From the NCBI GenBank assembly GCA_027596075.1, contig JADGJC010000505.1, positions 1-16,445 on the forward strand: DNA of 16,445 nt. Reading direction: 5' to 3'. This document shows, one piece after another, positions 1-8,729 of this stretch (positions within the stretch are counted from its first letter, which is position 1; every line of letters starts with the position of its first letter). Source of the DNA: Rhizophlyctis rosea. Its lineage: Eukaryota > Chytridiomycota > Chytridiomycetes > Rhizophlyctidales > Rhizophlyctidaceae. Both the position numbers and the translations under genes were made by a program. Under the pieces are notes generated by a model. That model saw only the letters and a program-made list of their open reading frames with translations, had not been told where the DNA came from and ran no database searches.

Positions 1-78
1 GGCCCGGCGCGGCGCCGCGGCCCGCGCCGCCGCCCGGCGGCCCCGGCGGCCCCCGCCGCCGGCCCGCCCCCCCCCCCG
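1..78. other. 78-nt tract of G and C only, inside an intron
   Basis: Every base from 1 to 78 is G or C, ending in a run of eleven C. The next bases are of ordinary composition and lead to a normal intron 3' end. The tract lies in the intron that precedes the last exon of the pyruvate dehydrogenase gene, or marks its edge. Such a sequence is unlike anything else in the window. A low-quality assembly edge is the simplest reading; a true GC-rich simple repeat is the alternative. Confidence 0.8.
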
Positions 79-201
79 ACACCAATCCGTTTGGAGAGAG
101 TGTTTGAGATCGGCTGAATCACACTGCCGCGCCCGCGAAAACATGAACCAACACCACACGCATCCCTGACACAAGTTCTAACTTCTATTTCCCGCCCACA
201 G

Positions 202-359
202 GCGAAGCCTTCGACCACCTCGACGCCCCCATCTTCCGTGTCACCGGCGCCGACATCCCCATGCCCTACGCCAAGAACCTTGAGGAGCTCGCCTTGCCGC
301 GGGTAGAGACCATCAAGAAGGTTGTTAAAAAGAGCTTGGAGAGGAGCAGCAGGCAGTAA
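202..359 (+). CDS. PDB1: Pyruvate dehydrogenase E1 component, beta subunit (last exon, partial)
   Basis: This is the C-terminal exon of the E1 beta subunit, which pairs with E1 alpha to decarboxylate pyruvate with thiamine diphosphate in the mitochondrial pyruvate dehydrogenase complex. The exon follows a 3' splice site (CAG at 199-201) preceded by a CTAAC branch-like sequence near 178-182. It opens with two bases of a split codon and then reads [17 protein letters not shown] and [16 protein letters not shown]. These match the family's C-terminal signature, where residues resembling AFDYLDAP, RVTGAD and PTPYAK are strongly conserved. The stop is TAA at 357-359. The last residues are lysine-, serine- and arginine-rich. 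Only about 52 codons are in the window; the thiamine-binding part lies off the left edge. The upstream donor site is not visible. Confidence 0.93.
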
Positions 360-724
360 AGGAATGGCGTAGCTGTAGGATAGGCCAGATGTAGGTAGTA
401 AGTAGGATTTAGGCGCCCGTCGGGCAAAAATCGCAATTTGAGTGTGTAGATGGAGAGGCTGTAGGTTGTTTGAATGTTTTGGGGATGTAATGATAGAATA
501 TATATCTATTTCCTTCTTTGTAGGTCGTCATTTTTTTTTACATGTCGTTTTGTGCACTAGCTGTTTTGGGTGCCATTGGAAGAGTATGGGAAAACGAAGT
601 ATATTACTACAAAGAGTTGACATCAAGGAGTCCATAGAGGAAGTATGGTACGATGGCAAAGCACTAAACTAGAGAGGCTTGACGCCGACGATGATGAAGG
701 CTTGATATGGAAGACTTGTTCATT
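360..724. other. 3' flank of the pyruvate dehydrogenase gene
   Basis: This AT-rich stretch follows the PDB1 stop codon and probably contains its 3' UTR and polyadenylation site. A 76-codon open frame at 442-672 has no recognisable content and is not called as a gene. Confidence 0.5.
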
Positions 725-1400
725 GCGGGTTCTCCAAACTAGAGAGTCATCTCTTCGTGAGGAGAACCCGCCGAAGGACGACGACCATACCTAGGAAGAT
801 ATACAAAAAGGAAAAGATAACAAGCGTTAGTACCCGTTCATTCATAAACTTGACTCCATATCGTTCCATATGAGGAGTTGATTAGACGTCCTCTTGGCGC
901 TACTGTAGAACCCACGCACACGAGTAGGTAACCTGCTCCCATCGAATGATGGAATCAGGGCCGGTCTAGCCGGTGTCGAGTTTTCACTGAAAACTCGACA
1001 CTTGGGCGTAAACCCCGAAAGGGGGTGTGGCATTGGCCACACCTAGTCCCTGCCGGCCGGCACGAAAGCGAGCAGAGTCGCTTTCGTGACGGAAACAAAG
1101 GCCTCACCTCCACCGCGCATGATCACCGAACAAAAGGGAGAATATACCCCCGGCACCAACCGATGCCGGCAATTGGTTGAGGGGTGTAAAGCCTCAACAA
1201 AGTCTTTCTCCCAGTTGCCAGTGATCCCGCGAGTGGAGAGAATGTGCCCCCTACGATCGTGGTGTGTCAACCCGGTATCCGATGCGCATTGGCGCATCGG
1301 AAAGTGTTGGACCGCTCTTACCGACCCCAATTGCACAAAAATGTGCAAGAGATGGCCGCCGAAATGGTCAGTTATCCCCCCCAGAAGAGGGAATAACTTC
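725..1400. repeat. Dense cluster of perfect short-loop inverted repeats
   Basis: At least eight inverted repeats lie within about 680 nt. They are: 725-735 with 761-771 (11 bp, enclosing a second stem 741-745/750-754); 973-985 with 989-1001 (13 bp, 3-nt loop); 1013-1016 with 1021-1024 (GAAA loop); 1024-1031 with 1036-1043 (8 bp, ATTG loop); 1061-1071 with 1078-1088 (11 bp); 1150-1155 with 1164-1169; 1176-1182 with 1192-1198; 1278-1287 with 1292-1301 (10 bp, ATTG loop); 1331-1337 with 1342-1348 (AAAA loop). A 12-nt palindrome lies at 1051-1062. The stems are unrelated in sequence, so this is not one repeat copied many times. A highly structured RNA, or a region rich in cruciform-forming DNA, would both fit. 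No known RNA family was recognised. Which strand is transcribed, if either, cannot be told. Confidence 0.65.
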
Positions 1401-2144
1401 GCAAGAGGGCTGTTCTACCGCCTAGTGAGTGGGGTGAAAATGGGGGGTCGGATACTTGCCTTGGGAAATTGGATATCCAAAATCGGAATGTGCTCGTCCA
1501 CATGGTGGAGAGGAAATGCCGTAGATCTTGAAGAACGAGTGGATGGATGGTGTTGATGTATGCGGATTGATGAAGTGCGTGGTGTATCGTGAGGGGTATA
1601 GAACGAAGAGTTGAAGAGAATGAGGAGAAGGAAAGGATGGACCTGGAGAAGACCGAGAATTGGCCAGGAACCTTGCCGGATCTGTAAGCTGAGGCTCACC
1701 AACATGAGTCACCACCAAGCCTCACCTGAAGCCTCAATCTTGCCATCACAGGAAATTTGTTAGCCCGCGCTATCTCGCCCCAGCTGCGGTTAGCCTCACT
1801 TATGACGTGGCCGGGTGACTGTGTCCCTCAAGAAGTTCGGACATGCATTTTAAACGCCATTCCTTCCCACTCAACATCTTCCACCCACATTACGCAAAAA
1901 ATATTTACCGTGAACTTTCACGGACTCGGCTGACCCGGTTGAACTTTTACTGTGTGTCGATTATGTGCATGGACATATGAATTTGCGATGCCGAACAAAA
2001 AATGCAAAAAACATCGGACTGTAAAAAAACCCCCCAAAAAGACAACTGTCATCCTCCCTTCCCCAAACCCAACCCAAATGTTCCCACCACCCAACCTCAG
2101 CAAACAACATTAACCCCAACCTCACCCCCCAAAATGCAAAACCC
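1401..2144. other. Intergenic stretch with no supported gene
   Basis: Open frames at 1415-1718 on the minus strand and 1086-1556 on the plus strand overlap the hairpin cluster or are proline/serine-rich and have no recognisable content. A perfect 7-bp hairpin with a 2-nt loop sits at 1908-1923. Nothing else was seen. Confidence 0.4.
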
Positions 2145-3709
2145 TCAGAACCCCATCATATTCATGAACCGGCCATGCCAGGTGTGCCTGCGACGTGCCC
2201 TCTTGATGCGTGCCTCATATACTGCTTCAATGCGCGCGAGTAGTGATTCACTTTCTGGAGCTGTGAAGAGGTAGCAAAGTCGACATTAGCTCATAGTACG
2301 CATTGGCGCTTAGTAAAGGATGGATGCATCTGTACACACCAAGAAAGCAACACACTTCACGCATGATAGACATGCGGTCCCGAAGCTCGACGTCCGTGAA
2401 ATGCACCTTTCCAGCCCATCAGGATGCGCCGTTTCATTTCTGAACTTGCGGGCCTTCTTGAAATGTTTTGCATACATCTTGATGTCCGCTGCGGGCACTC
2501 CGACGTAGATTTCATCCGTAGCAGGGACATGGACGAAGAACTCCGAGAACCGTCCGACGTCTCACCCCGCCCGGAAATCGTCATCTGGGTGCGTAGCGGG
2601 CGTCTTCTTCCATGCTGCGAGAACGGCGACACTGAAAAGCAAAAAAAGTTAGCAACATGCTGATCAGCTCGGCTGTTATCTTTTGGTGCAAGGCTTGGGG
2701 GGAAAGAATGACACACTTACTCAGGTACCGGTGATGTCCTCCTCTCCAAAGGCAACCTGCATGCCCGGATGTAGACTAGCCCCAGAAGCATGTTCACTTT
2801 CTCCTGTTCGTCCTGGCCGAGAGATGTCCAATTGTCGTATCCTTGAAGTTTCGCTTTGACACCTTCAGTTGTTCGTAGTTCCCTGAGTTTTGCCTCAATC
2901 TGTGCGGTCTGAATGATATTTTCACAAGATGATTAGTCTGGTTGGAATGCAATGGCTTGGGGTTTATGCGAGTATGTGACTTACAATATCTAGAACATGA
3001 AGGCGCCGACGCTTGGACTCTTCGGTCAATGTTACCGGCCGCTTTCTTTTGCGGGAGGTTGAGGAGGTATTTGTTTGAAGAGGTGCAACTGCCGAGGCAC
3101 TTCCTGTGTTGCTTCCGCTCCCGCTAGCGACGGTGCCTGAATCGACGTGTTATTCTGGTTCCCGATGACTACAGCTACCCCCGCTTGCTGTTGTCCTTGA
3201 ACATTGACACGGTTATCTGATTGGACAAGTTGGAGGCGCGAGCACCACTTCTTTGTGAAAATCTGGAGGAATGGGCAAAGAGGTGTCAACGAAAAGATGT
3301 AATAAACAAAGCCAAGGATGTGCAATCGACATGCGGTCCTTCAGCTGCAACTCCTTGTTGATAGACAGGATGGGGTAAGACACCAGGTGTACTCACTTTG
3401 GAAGTGTCAATGAGCGAAGCGTTGTGGGAAATGTGCCGGTGCTGATGGCCACGCGCAGCGAAGGCAGGAGACGAGAGATATGCAATGTTTGCTTCGTAGA
3501 TGGCGCGTAAGGATGCCGCCGAGGGAACGTTGCCTGTCGAACGCCGAATCTCCAACGCTTAAGACCTAGCTTGCCTCGACCCAGATAGTATGTTTCAAAA
3601 GTCGGCGGGGGATACTGTTGCGCTAGTGTGGTCTGCATATCCAAAGTAAGAGTTAGTACTCTAGGTGAAGTGACTATCGTGAGCTGGAAAGAGCATTGTT
3701 ACGTACCAT
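2145..3709 (-). pseudogene. HEPN-like domain protein gene, spliced, frame apparently interrupted
   Basis: Seven exons fit on the minus strand: 3709-3707 (the start codon alone), 3632-3397, 3262-3211, 3136-2985, 2908-2721, 2631-2340 and 2260-2145. All introns are GT-AG: 74, 134, 74, 76, 89 and 79 nt. Several donors are near-consensus (GTAAGT, GTGAGT), and the 89-nt intron ends in CTAAC plus a T-rich tract. Going along the protein there is a serine-rich stretch, a basic patch (RKRKRP and KRRR, probably a nuclear signal), a helical segment (AQIEAKLRELR, then DEQEKVNMLLGLVYIRA) and FRNETAHP. The last is an RX4H motif (2441-2424) as in HEPN RNases. The final exon is basic. The frame is broken by an in-frame TGA at 2564-2562 and by apparent one-base losses in G runs near 3555 and near 2406. 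With those two bases counted the exons sum to 347 codons. An alternative splice (intron 3178-3124 in place of 3210-3137, stop at 2562) gives an unbroken 239-codon frame without the HEPN part. Target and role unknown. Confidence 0.45.
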
Positions 3710-3819
3710 ATCGGTTGGGTTATCAGGCTAGGACACAGCTTGTGATAACGATGTCGCAAAAACCAAAATGATTCACACTTCAGTTCCACCGCCGCGCGTC
3801 CTGATGGCAAAGTCAATCC

Positions 3820-3826
3820 ATTTATA
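3820..3826 (-). promoter_or_regulatory. TATA-like element upstream of the HEPN-like gene
   Basis: The minus strand reads CTATAAATG here, about 110 nt upstream of the proposed ATG at 3709-3707. The spacing allows a 5' UTR of about 80 nt. It supports transcription starting above that ATG, but the match is short. Confidence 0.35.
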
Positions 3827-4764
3827 GGATTGATAGCTGGCCTGGTGTGTTTGCGTAGGATGCGAATCTCTCTAGGTCTAGTTTAGTACCCGTGAGATTG
3901 GTGAGAACTTGGGGAGAACTGGGGAAGGATGTGTTGGATACCAGATCTGGCCTTCTTTGGGTTGGTCAAGAAGACGACTTCATCTCAGATCATATCGCTG
4001 ATTCACCATCCCCATATCAATGTGGTTCGCCTGCCAATTCACTCAATTCGTGGAGCATTGCAAACTTGCAAACTGTGCGATGACGTCTCTGCGATGCGTG
4101 TATTGATGTATTGAGCAAAACGGGACTGAATCAGAACTTGCTTGGAATCGACGCTGATCTTCCGCCAGTCTTCCTTTTTTTTGTTCCAAGACCGGCCCTG
4201 TGAACAGCCAATTTGGAAACATTCTGAGACCTTCTAGTCCTTTTGAAAGAGTTGAGAGAATGATGCCGTCGGTCCTTTCATCTACGGAGGCGGGCAGAAA
4301 CTGAAAGAAGATGGTATGTTGCTATTAGAAAACAACAAGACACGTCTCAAGTTCGCTGAAGATTCTATTTTGCCATCCCCTCGCGGAATCTAACGACTGT
4401 TCTAAAAATTTATTTGATGCCGCAACATACATCTACGGCGGAAGGCGTATTTTGGTTGTTCCTCACCAATTCTACCATCTTGGTATGGGTGAAATTTGCC
4501 TGCAGTGCTCTGTTTTGCCAACACAAAGCGCACACGCATCAAAGGTTCTTTCGTGGCCAAGCTTACGGGTTAACTGCGATATCCATTGAGCATATGACCC
4601 ACGGATCAGACGAAACAGGATATCCGACATGTGTGGCAAATTTTTGAGCCTCTTCAGTACTAGATTTGCTGTTCCATCAGATATGTGTCGATCTCCTACG
4701 ATATGTCCTGTTCACTTGAAGTGCTGGGACGTTAGGCCGGACGGTCGCAGGGGTCCTGAAAGCC
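3827..4764. other. Gap without a supported gene
   Basis: No open frame here shows a recognisable domain, and no paired splice sites were found that link coding-like segments. Frames at 3892-4114 and 4414-4647 on the plus strand are short and unremarkable. Confidence 0.35.
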
Positions 4765-6417
4765 TCAAAATTTCTGAGCAGCCGACACCATGTGGTGCAT
4801 TTGCATATTTTGAAGCGCGCACGAGTATTGCAGAGAGCGCCAAGGTCCCGCGCACCAACCCACATTCACAAGGTCAGATCTCCTGCAACTCCAGAGTAAA
4901 AACGAGAACAAGTAACAAGTTCCACAACGAGATTCATGTGGTGGCAGATACGATCTCTCGCATTCACTGTAGCGTCTTGATAGTTCTACTTTGAAGATAC
5001 ACTTACCAAGAGATCTGCCAGTGAGCGACTCACATAACTGTCCCGCAATGACTTACCAGTAATGCCCCGACGCCAGAAAAGTAAAAAAGCGGTGCGCAGC
5101 AGAATCCATTACGTTGCAGAGCTGCTTCCGCGCAATGGATCGGGCGTTGCCGGATCATGCGCAAACGGATTCTGAGCAGATCAATTGGGTCTGGCCGACC
5201 AGCAGTCAACTGCCGTCTTCTCGTATCATGTCCTCCAAAAAGTGGTGCATCGAGCTTAAAAAGCTCGAAAGAGGTGTTGAGGTCCCGGAAGTCGTGCCGC
5301 TCACCTTTTTCTGATTCTTTAGACGCTTGTGAGGCCGCGAAGTTCGGCGGAAGTTTTGCATCAAACTCCCGTCGACGTCTTAGCTGGACATACCACCAAA
5401 AATTGAACTTGTCCGAAAGTGACCACTGAATAATAACTTACAACATCAAAAACAGTATGTCGGCACCAAGTGTTGCGAGCATCTGTAGCTTCAGATAACC
5501 CATTTCTTACCTTTTGTCATGTTTGTCAGATCAAGAGGGTATGTGGGGAACTCTTGCAACTTGCTTTTTTTGTGCGGCAAGACTTGTTGGGAGGCTTCAA
5601 GTTCATCATCAAGGAGCTGGCACGCACGTCCAGTTTGCGCATACAACGCAGACCTGTAGGTCGTAACTTTTTCAAATCAGTAGCCATCACCCAAACCATC
5701 ATTGCAAAATGCCCGGCATTGCTGTGTGAGATGCATGTTGGGTTGTGTGTGCCATCATAGGCGATGCGTAGGTCCGTTAAGCGGGCACGTGAAGTATGCT
5801 ACCACCTGAGCTTTAGTACCTTTCTTTTTCTGCAACTGCTCCCCATACAAGAGCCAGCGCGATCAGCGCAATTTTTGAAACTCGCAGGTCAAAGTGGTTT
5901 AATCATAAGAGATATGCATTCAATTGCAGCTCCAGCACGTACTGTGCTTCAGGGAGACCGGAAAGACTCTTTTCCGGAGAGTCCGCTCAAGAAGATAGCG
6001 AAACCGACCCATTGCAACAATGCAGGAAGCGAAGGTCGGCGAATGGCTCTTCCGGATGGGACAGCCCTTCAAACTGGAAGAACTATTCCTCATCCAACTT
6101 GGGTTTTGAGATGTCGAAACCTTCAAGAGTCGCCCATCAAAGAGCATGCCGTAGGGAAACAGTCCTACCTGCGCAGCCCCTTTTGATATCGTTGGGTCGA
6201 ATCAATTTTTTTGCTTTTGCTCAACAAGAGATTGATGCATCTTCTGGATGGGCCGCTCACCACTATGAGGGAGCATTGTATGCATACAAGCACCTTTGAC
6301 CGTATGATGTCGTCCCGCAACCAATCGCCCGGCTTTTGCAACGCTGACCTGGATGGATGCAAATATACTCCGGTTTGCTATGAGAACTTTGAGTGAATTA
6401 GGAGTGTGCCATCTCAA
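4765..6417 (-). pseudogene. Decayed spliced gene of unknown family
   Basis: Coding-like segments run along the minus strand. The best supported part is an exon ending at 5511 (donor GTAAGAAATG), a 74-nt intron (5510-5437), an exon 5436-5034 that is open for 403 nt, a 67-nt intron (5033-4967; GTGAGT to CTACAG), and an exon from 4966 to a stop at 4767-4765. Phases agree across both introns. The segments include WSLSDKFNFWWYVQLRRRRE and a QLLDDELEASQQ stretch; no family was recognised. Upstream, coding-like stretches change frame several times: near 5670 (run of A), near 5735, and near 5825 (run of A). Two TGA codons interrupt the frame between 5820 and 6000. A 71-codon open frame at 6417-6202 is probably part of the same relic. 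The extent of the gene and its start are uncertain. A decayed transposable element is possible. Confidence 0.4.
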
Positions 6418-6811
6418 TGCCGTGCATGTCGAATTTAACCCGCTGCATTTTCGCTTTGCGGTTCAGATGGATGGTGGTTCTTGAGGGTCCTATTCTGTTA
6501 GCTTAGTCAGCGGTGGGCGATAATGGGAGACAACAGCCGAAATCTCGGTCTTATCCGATGCCTCCCATCTCAAACCTCGTGCAACGTTGTCGGAGAGCCA
6601 GAAACTCGGAGACCCCCTTCCGTTTGTTTACTAACAGATCACTCCCCCTCTTCCCTCCCCCATCACCCATTCCCCTCCTCAAATCACCACCATACATTTG
6701 TCAAGAACCTCATTCCACCGCCAACACGGCACCCCTCCCCACCACTCAAAATCACTCACCATATACATCAACAATACCGGTGGTAGCTTCGTAAGCTACC
6801 CCCTCAACACC
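6418..6811 (+). promoter_or_regulatory. Upstream region of the RING gene with a pyrimidine-rich tract
   Basis: About 6640-6750 is strongly C/T-rich, as is common in fungal promoters and 5' UTRs just before a start codon. No clear TATA box was found. The frame of the RING gene stays open upstream of its first ATG for over 100 nt and encodes INNTGGSFVSYPLNT directly before it. Part of this stretch could therefore be coding if an upstream exon exists. Confidence 0.4.
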
Positions 6812-8131
6812 ATGTCCTCAACTGTCCAAGTGTCGTGGACGCCTTGGACGGCAACGACGGGAACTACGGGCGTGAAGTTGACACTACCTTACGTTGCTGG
6901 GTCACCGAGTATAGATTCTGCGGGATTTAGCGTATGTAAACATGCAATGCATTGTGTTCGTTTCAAGGGTGACGAACTGCCAATGCCTGCACACGCGTGC
7001 GAGAGACTGACAAATACATCTTGACTGGGCAGTACAACATCTACAACCTAGGCAGCGCCTGCCGCCCCCTCCCATACGACCCAACCCAACCCTCAGGCAT
7101 AATAGCCTACGTCCCCCTCGACACATCCTGTACCCTCACCGCTCAATTCCTTGCCTTGGAATCTCGATACCCCTTCCCACCCAAAGCTCTCCTCTTTGTC
7201 TCCAACACCAGCATCGACACAACGGGCGTCAAGTGGTTTGCACCAGCACTTCAAGTAGGGGACGTCGGCACGGCCACTATGGTTCAGAATGCAATAGAGA
7301 TGGGTGTGATGGTCACATTGATGCCTGATGCTGGGGATGGAGGGAGCGGAGGAAAGACGAATGGGTTGAGCCATGAGTGGTATTATATCACTATACCGCT
7401 TGTGGTGATGTTTCTCTTGGGGTTTTTGGGGGCTTGGTGGTTTTTGCGGTGAGTGGATATTGGAAACTTCAGCACAGCCATAGATGATATATGCTGATTC
7501 ATCTTTCCATACAGCCGCGTAGTAGCGCAAAACCGTGCCCTCATCGCCGCGGAAAACCTTGAACTCCGAAACGCTTTGGGTATCATGCCTACCAATAGCG
7601 AGGGACAGCCTGTTCTTGTTGTTCCTGCGAAAACGAAAATCGTATTAGACCCTTCTGCTGTGGACGCGTTGCCGCTACGTACACACATACCCGTTGAGGT
7701 TCCACATCCATCCGAAGAAATGAAGGAAAAGGATGCTGGCACGTCTGAAGGACGGGCCATTCCCGTCACAACAGAAGATGCACCGGACCCCCTATGCGCA
7801 ATATGTATCGAGAACTACGTCGCTGGCGACAGAGTACGAGACTTACCCTGTGGTCATGCATATCATCAAGTTTGCATAGGTAAGTGTTGCTTCTCATCAA
7901 AAACGTCATCCTTGATCTTACAACTTCATCCAAACCCCACATCTGACAATAACTTCCGAACTAGATCCCTGGCTTACAACCGAATCCGCTGAATGCCCGC
8001 TCTGCAAAGCGGTGGTTGTTTCTGCGTCGTCTGTGATTGTTACCGTTGGACATGTGACGTCGGGGTCCTCGTCTGGTGAAGTTTCTCCGCTTCCTGTAGC
8101 GCCGGCAGCTGCTTTGACGACTGGGGTGTGA
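6812..8131 (+). CDS. PA-TM-RING family E3 ubiquitin-protein ligase
   Basis: Four exons: 6812-6931, 7033-7448, 7515-7879 and 7965-8131, separated by GT-AG introns of 101, 66 and 85 nt. They join to 355 codons without a break. Residues about 41-150 form a lumenal or extracellular part resembling a protease-associated (PA) domain. A membrane segment lies at about 156-178 (YYITIPLVVMFLLGFLGAWW). A RING-H2 finger spans 273-314 with all eight ligands: C273, C276, C291, H293, H296, C299, C311 and C314, in the pattern CAIC, DLPCGHAYHQVC, CPLC. Members of the RNF13/RNF167/Goliath group ubiquitinate membrane proteins in the endosomal system. The linker between membrane and RING is hydrophilic. No signal peptide follows the ATG at 6812, so the true N-terminus may lie further upstream. 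The PA assignment is weaker than the RING. The gene converges with the acid phosphatase gene. Confidence 0.88.
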
Positions 8132-8729
8132 GCGGGGGAGGGGGGTGCGAAAGGGGTTGGATGGGAGGCATAACGGACTTTTTATCATTTGCATGGAAGC
8201 GCCTTGTTGACCGGAGGAACTTGTGTGAAGAATTCTATGCAGGACCAAAACTTGTGATTCTAAATGTTACAACGTTGTAGTGGGGGTTTTGTTCATGGCA
8301 TCACGAAGTGAGAATGAATGTAGGATGTGGTGTTCTTTATGCAGGTTGGTATATCTCAAAGGCAGAATTTCCCGCAACCGAGTGGGGGAAGGGGAGGGGT
8401 ATCGTCAAGCTGGGACGGCTCGTTCTTGTACATAAACTATTATTTCTCATGGATTTGTATAGTTTGTAAGATGGGAATAGTCTGTATATTTTAGCAATAT
8501 CCGATGGGAACCCGGAAAGGTAGAGTTTCATTCATACAATGTGTATACTGTAAATCTGATTCGAATCGTACAACAAAAGAATACCGAAGACGAGGAAAAA
8601 GAGTACTGAAACTACCTAATTCGAAAGTTTTTTGGTTTTCAAAAAACGATATCTGTACACCTAATGTCCACCACCAAACTATGCAACCCATAGACCCTCG
8701 ACACTAAAAGATAACGACATCCCAGCTTT
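8132..8729. other. Intergenic region between two convergent genes
   Basis: This stretch should hold the 3' UTRs and polyadenylation signals of the RING gene on the plus strand and of the acid phosphatase gene on the minus strand. Short open frames on either strand show nothing recognisable. Confidence 0.5.

Noticed and set aside
905..1480. Group I intron, RNase P RNA or SRP RNA
   Set aside because: The hairpins suggested a known ribozyme or RNP RNA, but conserved core sequences could not be matched by eye; a covariance search would be needed.
1086..1556. A 156-codon plus-strand open frame over the hairpin cluster
   Set aside because: It runs through several perfect inverted repeats and its translation is low in protein-like features; the hairpin structure explains the sequence better.
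2357..2716. A 119-codon serine-rich minus-strand frame
   Set aside because: It is a shifted frame of the HEPN-like gene and runs through its 89-nt intron, which has a strong donor, branch point and acceptor.
4765..6417. KDZ or hAT transposase
   Set aside because: The size and splicing brought transposases to mind, but no catalytic or signature motif of either family could be identified.
8555..8580. T-arm-like sequence GATTCGAATC of a tRNA
   Set aside because: No 5-bp T stem, anticodon arm or acceptor stem can be formed around it.
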